Shown: positions 1-6,108, counted from the first letter of the stretch. The stretch: DNA of 13,904 bases from Desulforamulus profundi (GCF_002607855.1 NZ_AWQQ01000123.1:1-13904); one strand, 5' to 3'. Notes: generated from the letters alone by a model not told the origin. Program-made: numbers and translations.

Positions 1-160
1 CAAGAACTTCTGCCAGAGATCTTATTGCCTCTTTTTTCCATTTAAGCAATTGATTTGGATGAATCCCATACTCTGAAGCAATCTGGGATATGGTTTTCTC
101 TTCCTTGAGAATTTCCAGTACAACCTTGGCTTTGAACTCCCCAGAATATGATTTTCTCAC
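1..160 (-). CDS. IS3-family transposase OrfA, N-terminal part (runs off the window)
   Basis: The minus strand from a GTG at 160 reads VRKSYSGEFKAKVVLEILKE and continues with KTISQIASEYGIHPNQLLKW, the helix-turn-helix N-terminus typical of IS3-family OrfA proteins (HTH_8/transposase_8 type). OrfA binds the element ends; together with the OrfB DDE domain, made by frameshifting, it carries out transposition. Only about 53 codons lie in the window, so the remainder of OrfA and OrfB cannot be assessed. An AAGGTGG ribosome binding site (about 171-177) sits some 10 nt upstream of the GTG and decides the start. The reading is directly visible; the assignment to IS3 (rather than another HTH_8 element) is family knowledge. 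The gene points away from the truncated PilZ gene next door. Confidence 0.85.
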   Translation of the reverse strand, partial: MRKSYSGEFKAKVVLEILKEEKTISQIASEYGIHPNQLLKWKKEAIRSLAEVL

Positions 161-213
161 GGCAACGATCCACCTTAAATAAAGCTGTTTTTTTGTCTAG
201 TTTTCTTTATCCA
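1..213 (-). mobile_element. End of an IS3-family insertion sequence
   Basis: The element covers the OrfA start and about 50 nt of leader. I place its outer end near 211-213, where the minus strand begins TGGATAAAGAAAACTAGACA, because the PilZ-type reading frame on the same strand loses family resemblance just before it and hits a TAG stop inside it. The far end lies outside the window, so the inverted repeat and target duplication cannot be verified. The exact boundary is inferred and could be off by several bases. Confidence 0.6.
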
Positions 214-568
214 TTATAGTACTGTTTCCGGAGAAAAATGAAACATTTGCCGCATGTTCTGTCCTTGCAAATTGCCTGTCCTGTATTTTATGAAACCGGT
301 CCGGTATTAACAAACCGTAAAACTTTTGGTGATGATGACCTATTGCTTCCAGTTTGGTATCCGCACTGTATAATCCGTACCGTGTGGGTACACGAATTTG
401 AATTTCCTGGTCCTTCTGCAAAACTAAAACCTGACCCTCCAACCGGGGCAGGTCGATCCAAAAAAGACTTTCTTCAATGTCTGTAATGACAGCTTTGTAT
501 TTAGATAATGGAGGGATCTGTAATAAAATTTCTTTCTTAACGGCCAGGATCTCTTGGGTTTCAATCAT
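197..568 (-). pseudogene. PilZ/YcgR-type c-di-GMP-binding protein, truncated by the IS element
   Basis: From ATG 568 the protein begins MIETQEILAVKKEILLQI and resembles the N-terminal YcgR (PilZN) domain, followed by the onset of a PilZ domain: RFHKIQDRQFARTEHAANVS, where the arginines of IQDRQFAR correspond to the RxxxR c-di-GMP-binding motif (one family arginine is replaced by Asp). It stops after 123 residues, whereas YcgR-type proteins are usually a little over 200, so most of the PilZ barrel is missing. The last codons and the TAG stop appear to come from the insertion sequence. An upstream GTG at 613 keeps the frame open but has no ribosome binding site; ATG 568 has AGGGAG about 9 nt upstream. 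In flagellated bacteria such proteins slow the motor or control synthesis machinery when c-di-GMP is high. This copy is probably non-functional. Confidence 0.72.
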
Positions 569-619
569 AATCAACAACTCCCTGTTCCCATCTACAAAAA
601 CCTTAAACTTCACTGGTTT

Positions 620-1005
620 AATCAGTTAAAGGGATAAGTCAAAAAATATATTCGTAGTTGTCTCCCGCATTGTGATTACCTGTTTCTTGAATATTTTAAG
701 GCGAGGGACCCCTTCGCTTTATTGGAAAAAGAACAATGGGCTGCCGTTTTTCTTTGTAAAAGGTCAAAACACTTTTGATAGAGACTATTATAAAAATTTA
801 AGGTTTATATAATTTTCGTAACAAATGCGAAATTCTTTATACTAATTTTAATCTTTTGTAAATAGTCTGTGCCGGGATACTGCAAATTCTAAAAAAGCTT
901 CTTATGGCGAAAAATATTAATATTCGCTATGATAATAATAATTGGTTCCCATCATGAATTACCTGGGGACCGGTGGATCACTTATTTTTTGATTAGGAGC
1001 TTTGA
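620..1005 (+). other. Intergenic leader between the PilZ-type gene and ktrB
   Basis: This 386-nt AT-rich stretch has no convincing gene. It holds two possible RNA hairpins close to ktrB: an 8-bp stem ATGGCGAA/TTCGCTAT at about 904-930 around an AT loop, and a 10-bp stem with wobbles, ATTGGTTCCC at 941-950 with GGGGACCGGT at 965-974, followed after about 9 nt by a TTATTTTTT tract. The second could act as an attenuator. I looked for a ydaO-type c-di-AMP riboswitch, common before ktr genes, and did not recognise its conserved core. No promoter with both good -35 and -10 boxes was found; a TATAAT lies at 808-813 without a good -35. Confidence 0.4.
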
Positions 1006-2319
1006 ATGAAGAGAAAATTAAAGCCTGGACAGTTATTGGTGGCCAGTTACGGGACGGTTGGCCTGGTAGGAACACTGTTGCTTATGCTCCCGTGGGCGTC
1101 TACGCCGGAAGGTCCCAGCACTTTTTTACAAGCGTGGTTTACAGCTATATCGGCTTTGACCGTGACGGGCCTCACCGTGGTTACTACAAGTACGCATTGG
1201 ACTTTGTTTGGTCAGACGGTGATTCTGGTTTTGATGCAAATCGGCGGTCTGGGACTCATGGTGTTAACCACTTTATTTTTGGTCATTCTGGGACTGAGAG
1301 TTCAATTGGGACATCGAGTCCTCATTGCCCAGGACCGCAATCATTTTAATTTTACGGGCATTCTTAGCCTGGTGCGCAGTGTGGTTTTTCTGACCCTGGC
1401 CATTGAAGGGGTAGGAGCTGTCTTAATGGCCTTGCTTATGCCGGGCATATGGAATGACGGCTTCCTGCGAGGGTTGTTTTTCGTCGTTTTTCACACCGTC
1501 AGCGCTTTTAACGGGGCGGGTTTTGACTTAACAGGACAAAGCTTGGAGCCCTTCCGGTATTCTCCCGGCCTTAATTTAGTGTTTATTGTTCTGATCCTGC
1601 TGGGAAGTTTGGGCTATGTGGTACTGCAGGAATTATTGGTGCAGCGACAGTGGCAAAGACCCAGCCTGCACAGCCGTTTGGTTTTGTGGGTTACCGGTTT
1701 GATTACCTTATTTGGCAGCGCTTTTTATTTTATGACCGAATACAACCAATCCATGGCAGCGCTTCCCCTGGAGAACAAAGTGGTGGAAAGCCTGTTTCAG
1801 GCGGTGACACGAACAGCCGGCTTTACTACGGTACCGATTACAAACTGGAGTGAGCCCTTTCTGTTTTTAATGATCCTGATGATGTTTGTCGGGGCCAGCC
1901 CGGGTTCGGTTGGCGGGGGAATTAAGACCACAACCGTCGGCACCATTGTTCTGGCTGTCTGGGCCATCGCCCGGGGAAAAAAGGAAGTCGTTATCTGGGA
2001 ACGGGAAATTGCTTCTGAAAGTGTCACCAAAGCTTTTACCGTGACTGTTGTTGCTTTAATCCTGGTCTCCGTCAGTACATTGCTTTTAATGACCGTAGAG
2101 AAACTGCCGTTGATGCCGGTACTCTTCGAAGTCGTATCTGCTATGGCCACGGTTGGTTTGTCGATGGGGGTCACCCAGCAGTTATCTCCCTTTGGACAAG
2201 TCATCATCATTTTATTAATGTTTGTAGGACGGATTGGTGTTTTGTCTCTGGTCATCTTTTTAGCGAAACAGGAGTACCGGCGTTTGCGCTATATGAAGGA
2301 AGACATTTTAATTGGGTAA
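1006..2319 (+). CDS. ktrB: KtrB-type K+ translocating subunit (TrkH/Ktr/HKT family)
   Basis: Integral membrane channel-like subunit of the Ktr potassium uptake system, 437 residues, the normal length for KtrB. It shows the four degenerate selectivity-filter P-loops of the family: TVTGLT (52-57), FNGAGFD (168-174), TRTAGFTT (268-275) and ATVGLS (381-386), each with its filter glycine. The glycine-rich segment GASPGSVGGGIKTTT (296-310) is the flexible intramembrane gate loop. The N-terminus KPGQLLVASYGTVGLVGTLL fits the first membrane helix, and the C-terminus is short and basic, as in KtrB. AGGAG at 994-998 lies 7 nt before the ATG. The cytosolic regulator ktrA follows after a few bases, so the two are almost certainly one transcript. 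KtrB (usually Na+-dependent) imports K+ during osmotic stress. No key residue appears to be missing. Confidence 0.95.
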   Translation: MKRKLKPGQLLVASYGTVGLVGTLLLMLPWASTPEGPSTFLQAWFTAISALTVTGLTVVTTSTHWTLFGQTVILVLMQIGGLGLMVLTTLFLVILGLRVQLGHRVLIAQDRNHFNFTGILSLVRSVVFLTLAIEGVGAVLMALLMPGIWNDGFLRGLFFVVFHTVSAFNGAGFDLTGQSLEPFRYSPGLNLVFIVLILLGSLGYVVLQELLVQRQWQRPSLHSRLVLWVTGLITLFGSAFYFMTEYNQSMAALPLENKVVESLFQAVTRTAGFTTVPITNWSEPFLFLMILMMFVGASPGSVGGGIKTTTVGTIVLAVWAIARGKKEVVIWEREIASESVTKAFTVTVVALILVSVSTLLLMTVEKLPLMPVLFEVVSAMATVGLSMGVTQQLSPFGQVIIILLMFVGRIGVLSLVIFLAKQEYRRLRYMKEDILIG

Positions 2320-2334
2320 GGGGGCGTGCCGGAA

Positions 2335-2997
2335 GTGAAAAAGTCCGTTTTAGTGATTGGCATAGGACGGTTTGGACGCGGGGTGATAGAAGGGCTTTAT
2401 GAAAAAGGTCATGATATATTTGCCGTTGATGCCCATGAAGAGGCCCTGGACAATGTGCGCAACATGATTGTTTCAGGCGCCATCCTTGATGTGGCTGAGG
2501 AAGACGACGAGTTAATGCGAATCATCGGGGAAAAGAACTTTGACGAAGCCGTAGTAGCCATGGGTGAGGACTTTGAAGGGGCCTTAATTGCCACGCACAT
2601 TCTTAAAGAAGCCGGCATTCCTGTGTCTGTGAAGGCAGCCACCGAAAGAAGAGGGAATGTCCTAGCCAAAATGGGCGCTGACCGGGTGGTTTTCCCTGAA
2701 AGGGACATTGGTCGCAGGTTGGCCCACCTTATTTCCAACGAGGCGGTGATTGACCTATTAGAGCTGCCCCGGGGATTTGTTGTGGAACAAATGGATGTCG
2801 GGGCCAGGTTCGCCGGACAAACCATGGCCGAGCTGGATATTCCCAGGCGGTTTGGCATTTATATCCTGTTAATCTATCAAAATAACGATTTCGTACAACC
2901 AATGGCATCTACCCGGCTGCATTTAGGAGACAAGATGATTGTTTTCGGCCGTAAAGACAAGATGAACCTGTTTGAGAAAGAGAACTTCCGGGATTAA
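2335..2997 (+). CDS. ktrA: KtrA-type K+ uptake regulatory subunit (RCK/TrkA-N, TrkA-C)
   Basis: Cytosolic gating ring subunit that binds nucleotide and, in Firmicutes, c-di-AMP, and controls the KtrB pore. An N-terminal Rossmann RCK domain opens with VLVIGIGRFGRG (GxGxxG) and has an acidic residue in AVDAHEE at the end of strand two, the usual ribose-binding position. A C-terminal TrkA-C domain follows, roughly the last 85 residues from PRGFVVEQ to the end. I choose GTG 2335: the AAGGGGG site at 2318-2324 lies 10 nt upstream of it, but only 1 nt before the alternative in-frame GTG at 2326. With 2335 the protein has 220 residues, close to known KtrA proteins. It lies just behind ktrB, supporting an obligate two-subunit system. 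No promoter of its own is seen. Confidence 0.93.
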   Translation: MKKSVLVIGIGRFGRGVIEGLYEKGHDIFAVDAHEEALDNVRNMIVSGAILDVAEEDDELMRIIGEKNFDEAVVAMGEDFEGALIATHILKEAGIPVSVKAATERRGNVLAKMGADRVVFPERDIGRRLAHLISNEAVIDLLELPRGFVVEQMDVGARFAGQTMAELDIPRRFGIYILLIYQNNDFVQPMASTRLHLGDKMIVFGRKDKMNLFEKENFRD

Positions 2998-3012
2998 AAA
3001 GGGTTAAAAATT

Positions 3013-3041
3013 AGAGGTTTCCCCGGAAACAATAAGCCTCT
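3013..3041 (+). terminator. Weak hairpin after ktrA
   Basis: AGAGG (3013-3017) can pair with CCTCT (3037-3041), with an alternative inner stem GTTTC/GAAAC. There is no T-tract right after it, so it may stabilise the 3' end or act as a weak terminator rather than a classical one. Confidence 0.3.
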
Positions 3042-3126
3042 TCCCGAAGGGCTCACCGAAAAGCTTAATACTTTTTCGTTAACAGCGTAGTATGAATAAG
3101 ATGCTGATTGACGATGGGTGATTAAG

Positions 3127-3276
3127 GTGATTCGTACACTACTGGTCTTAGAAGACAGCAACATTCAGTTTGATGCTCCTATAGAAACGATAGGCCTTGA
3201 GCAAGAGAAATTGTTTTGGGTTGATTTTTCCGAGCCCACGGAAAAAGAGGTGCGGTACCTTTCCGAAGGCTTTTGA
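3127..3276 (+). pseudogene. CorA-type Mg2+ transporter, N-terminal stump
   Basis: A GTG-started frame of 49 codons reads VIRTLLVLEDSNIQF and ends with LFWVDFSEPTEKEVRYLSEG F before a TGA at 3274-3276. The motif WVDFSEPTEKEVRYLSEGF matches the conserved N-terminal W-(I/V)-D-x-x-x-P-T-x-x-E segment of CorA Mg2+/Co2+ channels, which are normally about 300 or more residues. Everything after this segment, including the two membrane helices and the GMN signature, is absent. The piece sits right behind the K+ uptake operon, so it may have been part of the same ion-transport cluster before a deletion. It cannot be functional as a transporter. Confidence rests on one motif, so it is moderate. Confidence 0.6.
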
Positions 3277-3293
3277 TTTCATCACCAAAGATT

Positions 3294-3324
3294 TTGTTCA
3301 GTTTTCCGCAGGATATGGTATAGT
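3294..3324 (+). promoter_or_regulatory. Candidate sigma-A promoter for the 3362 gene
   Basis: TTGTTC (3294-3299) and TATAGT (3319-3324) are separated by 19 nt. The -10 is preceded by TGG, giving an extended -10, which can compensate for the long spacer. Transcription would start near 3331, leaving a leader of about 30 nt before the TTG start. The site lies in sequence left over after the CorA stump. Confidence 0.45.
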
Positions 3325-3361
3325 AATAGAATTAACTTTATATCTGAGGGAGAGATCATCG

Positions 3362-3838
3362 TTGCTTTGCCAGTTGGACCAAGTAAAACAGATTTTAGAC
3401 ATTGCTATTGCTGTAAAAAATTCACTTGAAGGGGATTCCGGCATCATTGACCACCGGGATTATGACCGGAAGGCCTGTTCCGTTATCTTTGGCCTTCTTT
3501 TGCTAAAAAATTATGACGTGTTTATCCAGGCGGGAGTCCTTGCTGCCGGGGAAAAGGAATATGACCATTTCTGGATTGAGGTGTACCTGGACAATGAAGC
3601 CTTTGTATTGGATGTTACTTTAAGTCGCTTGGCGGAGAATATAAAAAAGGAATTGCCGGAGATTTGTTTCATGCCGAAGGAGGAGGCGGTGGAAGTATAC
3701 GGGTATGGCCCAGGCAGGGACTACGAGTGGCGCCGGGAGGATTGTGAGAAAACCCTGTGGCAGAAAGTACTTGCAGCGCTGGACATACATACACCTTTAG
3801 ACGAACTTCTTGATGAGATAGATGAAACCCTATCATAG
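3362..3838 (+). CDS. Hypothetical protein with transglutaminase-like Cys-His-Asp arrangement
   Basis: I do not recognise a named family. The 158-residue protein has a cysteine near the start of a hydrophobic helix (YDRKACSVIFGLLLLKNY, Cys39), then DHFWIEVYLDN with His69, then FVLDVTLSRL with Asp84. That order and spacing match the catalytic triad of transglutaminase/papain-like folds, as in McjB-like peptidases and arylamine acyltransferases: C near a helix start, H in HxWxEV, D in (L/V)DxT. The C-terminal part (PKEEAVEVYGYGPGRDYEWR) is charged and soluble; no signal peptide is seen. TTG 3362 is chosen because GAGGGAGAG lies 8-10 nt upstream; the open frame extends to 3197 but there overlaps the CorA stump in another frame. 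It has its own candidate promoter, so it is probably not part of the ktr transcript. The enzyme activity is inferred, not shown. Confidence 0.55.
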   Translation: MLCQLDQVKQILDIAIAVKNSLEGDSGIIDHRDYDRKACSVIFGLLLLKNYDVFIQAGVLAAGEKEYDHFWIEVYLDNEAFVLDVTLSRLAENIKKELPEICFMPKEEAVEVYGYGPGRDYEWRREDCEKTLWQKVLAALDIHTPLDELLDEIDETLS

Positions 3839-3946
3839 GTTCTTTCAACTCTGTTAAACTACAAACCTCTCACCCTGTGGTAAGAGGCTTGCAGTGATTT
3901 GTAGAAAAACTATGTTGCAGGCTCCATAAAGGCGCCAACAAGTGAA

Positions 3947-3971
3947 GAAACCCAGGGATTACCTGGGTTTC
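3947..3971. terminator. Perfect 10-bp hairpin, possible bidirectional terminator
   Basis: GAAACCCAGG (3947-3956), loop GATTA, CCTGGGTTTC (3962-3971). The stem is perfect. On the plus strand it is followed only by TCAAAATAA; on the minus strand by TTCACTTGTT. The short U content makes it a modest terminator. It may serve the 3362 gene about 110 nt upstream, or something on the minus strand. Confidence 0.5.
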
Positions 3972-3979
3972 TCAAAATA

Positions 3980-4214
3980 AAGGGGAACGCCTGTTAAAGA
4001 ATAGGGTATTTCAAACACACAGCCTACCTTTTGGAACTGAACCTCAATTTCTAAACGTTCACACCTGTTTGATAAACAACTCATTTAGCAGGGAATCACT
4101 TAGGACTTAACTAACAACCACTTGCGGGCCTTATATAACGGACTACTGAATGAAACAGGTACCATCAAACAGAAACCGCGTTAGTCTTAAAGCTAAACCA
4201 ATGGCGTTCCCCTT
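3980..4214. repeat. 235-nt segment bounded by a perfect 12-bp inverted repeat
   Basis: AAGGGGAACGCC at 3980-3991 is the exact reverse complement of GGCGTTCCCCTT at 4203-4214. Inside are further complementary pairs: CTGTTTGAT (4065-4073) with ATCAAACAG (4164-4172), ACTAAC (4110-4115) with GTTAGT (4180-4185), and TTTAGC (4084-4089) with GCTAAA (4192-4197); not all can form at once. No obvious target-site duplication flanks the repeat. It could be a small non-autonomous transposon (MITE-like), a structured RNA, or a decayed gene with chance symmetry. On the minus strand a frame of about 33 codons (CERLEIEVQFQKVG...) ends at the hairpin at 3947-3971, but it is broken upstream by several stops and shifts. 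Confidence 0.45.
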
Positions 4215-4243
4215 GCCTTAATTATATTGAAAATTTAAACAGA

Positions 4244-4259
4244 TGTAAAGTGATTTACA
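4244..4259. promoter_or_regulatory. Operator-like palindrome before the 4285 ORF
   Basis: TGTAAA-GTGA-TTTACA is a perfect 6-bp inverted repeat with a 4-nt spacer, about 25 nt before the ATG at 4285. Its size and spacing suit a dimeric regulator. No specific regulator is assigned. Confidence 0.3.
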
Positions 4260-4284
4260 AGAAATTTACGAGGGAGTTTCTGTT

Positions 4285-4479
4285 ATGTGTGAATATTTAC
4301 TTGTGACAATATTTTTATTTATAACCCTTTTAGCTACGGGTGTTAAACTGGCGTTCCAGCAACATATTGTATACAGAATACAATATGCAGGAATAATCGG
4401 GAGAATGCCAAATCCTTCATTAGGGAAAAATATCCCTGGGTACGTTGGTGAGAACGGCATTAATTTGTTTCAGGGTTAG
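4285..4479 (+). pseudogene. Small membrane ORF, probably truncated at about 4430
   Basis: The ATG has a good GAGGGAG site (4270-4276) about 8 nt upstream, and the first 20 residues, MCEYLLVTIFLFITLLATGV, look like one membrane helix, so initiation seems genuine. It is followed by QQHIVYRIQYAGIIGRMPNP, which I do not recognise. From about 4430 onward the frame lies antisense to the recognisable DUF438 remnant, so the last 16 or so residues are probably junction-derived. I infer an originally longer gene whose 3' part was lost when it was joined to the DUF438 gene. A spurious ORF remains possible. Confidence 0.35.
4363..4387. repeat. Perfect 10-bp palindrome within the small ORF
   Basis: CATATTGTAT (4363-4372), spacer ACAGA, ATACAATATG (4378-4387). 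TTGTATAC-type half-sites resemble GntR-family operators, but this copy lies inside the putative ORF rather than before it. It could also be an RNA hairpin or a relic of an element end. Confidence 0.5.
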
Positions 4480-5295
4480 AAAGCCGGTATCCAGGGGCAG
4501 GGCATCATCACCGGCAGGTTGAAAAGAGACGCCTTCGACCTGACCTGCCTTGGGCTGCCAGAAGTCCCCGTGGGGACGTGAAAAGACCACACCAAACTCC
4601 TCATCCTGCTGCTTAACCTCAACCCATTCTTCTTCGGTCAGGGTTTCCATCATCATCGGGGTCAGGATATTTTCTTCCTTGAAAATCATTTCCGAAACCT
4701 TGTTTTTCATGGCTTCATAACTTGATTTTACATCCTCCGGATTGCCGCCGGCGGGCTCATGAACCCTGGCAGACACCTCTTTAATCATATCCCTGATTTC
4801 ATCATCCACCGACCACATCACCGACGGGGGACCGGAAATATTGTGTCGCTCCAGGTAAGGGAACAAATTTTTTCTTTTTTGGAATAGTGCTTGTCCACAT
4901 TCTCCTTAAAAAAGACAGGCGTTCTTTAAACCGGGAAACATTGTTTTCAGCTAGCAAGGTGTCCAGTTCGGCCAAAACCTTTTTAATTTCTTCGTTTTCA
5001 TGCTTTATGGAATACATAGGATGCCCCGGAATCAGTTCCGGTTTTTCATTTTGTTCCAGAGCATCCCGGAAGACCGCTGCGTGGACGTCACAAAGCTTGG
5101 TGATCTGCCTCCGGGTTGATGCCCTCCCGAATGAGGGCCTGCTCCATATTGGCAATTTCCGTAGCGTCAACATCCCTGATCAGCTTTTGAAACTCAGCCT
5201 TTACTTCGTTAAAGTCCTTACCCTGATGCTAGGTCTTTGATAATGTTCTTTAGCATTTCCTGCTTTGCTTCTCTGCTTCCCAGATATTCGCTCAT
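4420..5295 (-). pseudogene. DUF438/hemerythrin-type protein, multiply frameshifted and 3'-truncated
   Basis: The minus strand starts at ATG 5295 behind a near-ideal AAGGAGGA site (about 5300-5307) and reads MSEYLGSREAKQEMLKNIIK. Further pieces are recognisable in shifting frames: INPE/ITKLCDVHAAVFRDAL, ELIPGHPMYSIKHENEEIKK, DKHYSKKE, LFPYLERHNISGPPSVMW, ILTPMMMETLTEEEWVEV, and GFLTLKQINAVLTNVPRDI. This is the DUF438-hemerythrin layout, in which a C-terminal PAS domain should follow the last piece; it is absent. Frame changes lie at about 5230 (extra base in GACCTAGCATC), 5107 (extra C in GGAGGCAGATC), 4900 (several bases missing in AGAATGTGGACAAG) and 4870 (A-run). The His residues of HPMYSIKHE and DKHYSKKE are the expected di-iron ligands. 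With at least four shifts and a lost C-terminus it is a true pseudogene. Family members are thought to sense O2 or NO. Confidence 0.85.
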
Positions 5296-5388
5296 TGGGA
5301 TCCTCCTTACCGTTAGTTCTAATGTAAGTGATGCCCAATTTAAGCAATTTTATTATCAACTTAAAAACTAATTCTCACGCCAAACCTA

Positions 5389-5655
5389 TTAATCATTACA
5401 AGTACCGCATACCGGGCAGATGGTACCACGGCATTTTTTACATACACCATCCTCATCCGGTTTTGCTTCACCCCCGCAGAGCCTGCATTCCACAACCTCG
5501 TTGGGAACCAGATCTGTTATACGAACGGAAAGAATCATTCCATTATCAAACTTTGCCGTAACCAGGTTACTGCCGATACAGCCTCCCAGAGACCTACAGG
5601 GTTTTTGCGTAGGGACATAAAATAAAGGCTGGTTATGCTTGGGAAAATAGTTCAT
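5389..5655 (-). CDS. Small zinc-ribbon protein, 88 residues
   Basis: The C-terminal third holds a dense cysteine cluster: ECRLCGG (Cys57, Cys60), VCKKCRG (Cys72, Cys75) and TICPVCGTC (Cys80, Cys83, Cys86), enough for one or two zinc ribbons. Two more cysteines lie at CRSLGGC (20 and 26). The middle, AKFDNGMILSVRITDLVPNE, looks like a small beta domain. GGAGGTG lies about 7 nt upstream of the ATG, so translation is likely. It lies upstream of the DUF438 pseudogene in the same direction, with about 90 nt between. I do not know the function; nucleic-acid or protein binding is possible. The frame is intact, unlike both neighbours. Confidence 0.7.
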   Translation of the reverse strand: MNYFPKHNQPLFYVPTQKPCRSLGGCIGSNLVTAKFDNGMILSVRITDLVPNEVVECRLCGGEAKPDEDGVCKKCRGTICPVCGTCND

Positions 5656-5665
5656 TATTTACACC

Positions 5666-5687
5666 TCCACATTACAGGGTATGATGT
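5666..5687. promoter_or_regulatory. Inverted repeat just upstream of the zinc-ribbon gene
   Basis: CATTACA-GGGTATGA-TGTAATG is a perfect 7-bp inverted repeat immediately before the ribosome binding site of the minus-strand gene. It could be an operator, or an RNA hairpin in the 5' leader. Confidence 0.4.
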
Positions 5688-5784
5688 AATGGATTTTTTG
5701 TTACCTGTAAGGTGTTGAAAGAGTTTATAACTCCGTAAGACATTTGACATAAATAGTAAATAGAATTGTAATTTATGCTTATGC

Positions 5785-5814
5785 TTGACATTGGCTTTTC
5801 TTTGGAAATATGAT
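5785..5814 (+). promoter_or_regulatory. Strong sigma-A promoter
   Basis: A perfect TTGACA -35 (5785-5790), an 18-nt spacer and TATGAT -10 (5809-5814). Transcription would start near 5821 and run into the cysteine-rich small gene. It is the best promoter match on the plus strand in the window. Confidence 0.7.
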
Positions 5815-5848
5815 AAATTTAAACATGCATACCGGAAAAGGTGTTCAA

Positions 5849-6108
5849 TTGCTGATCGAGGAGTTTAAGAAGAGCGAACATGAATACACCGGTTGGGGCT
5901 GCCGGGCCGGCAGCCCATTCATTGTAAAGGCTGCTCCAGAACCTGTGCCGGGGGCTGTTACGCGGTAAATTTTGAGCAAACCGGCGATCACTTTACACCG
6001 TTCGAAGAGAACTGCCTGTTCTGGGTCGTTGGCCAGGAGATCAAAGGAATGTCCGGCAGAATGCGATCCAACGCTCTGCCCCCTGCCGGTTTTTGGGGCA
6101 GACAATGA
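5849..6108 (+). pseudogene. Cysteine-rich small protein with one frameshift
   Basis: Two frames together look like one small protein of about 85 residues. The first begins at TTG 5849 (AAAAGGTG 5 nt upstream; an ATG at 5825 in the same frame has no binding site) and reads LLIEEFKKSEHEYTGWGC. It then passes near 5895-5915 into another frame: HCKGCSRTCAGGCYAVNFEQ, then TGDHFTPFEENCLFWVVGQE, ending at TGA 6106. Six cysteines in the second part plus the one in GWGC suggest a metal-binding or disulfide-rich protein. A strong promoter precedes it and a strong terminator follows, giving a complete single-gene transcription unit. One base appears to be missing in the G/C-rich TGGGGCTGCCGGGCC segment; this may be decay or sequence error. 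I do not recognise the family. The minus-strand frame over the same region looks like a shadow. Confidence 0.45.

Noticed and set aside
569..613. Upstream GTG start for the PilZ-type gene
   Set aside because: No ribosome binding site, and the added residues lie before the normal family start.
620..1005. ydaO-type c-di-AMP riboswitch before ktrB
   Set aside because: Looked for the conserved core because it is common here; not recognised by eye.
1002..1349. Plus-strand ORF overlapping the ktrB start
   Set aside because: Out of frame with the clearly recognisable KtrB, no family signal; a shadow.
1797..2255. Long minus-strand ORF inside ktrB
   Set aside because: Antisense shadow of a conserved membrane gene, low-complexity Thr-rich product.
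3197..3361. N-terminal extension of the transglutaminase-like protein
   Set aside because: Overlaps the CorA stump in another frame and has no ribosome binding site; TTG 3362 has one.
3980..4214. 6S RNA or tmRNA
   Set aside because: Size is in range, but no central-bubble pattern, no tRNA-like ends or CCA, and no tag-like reading frame.
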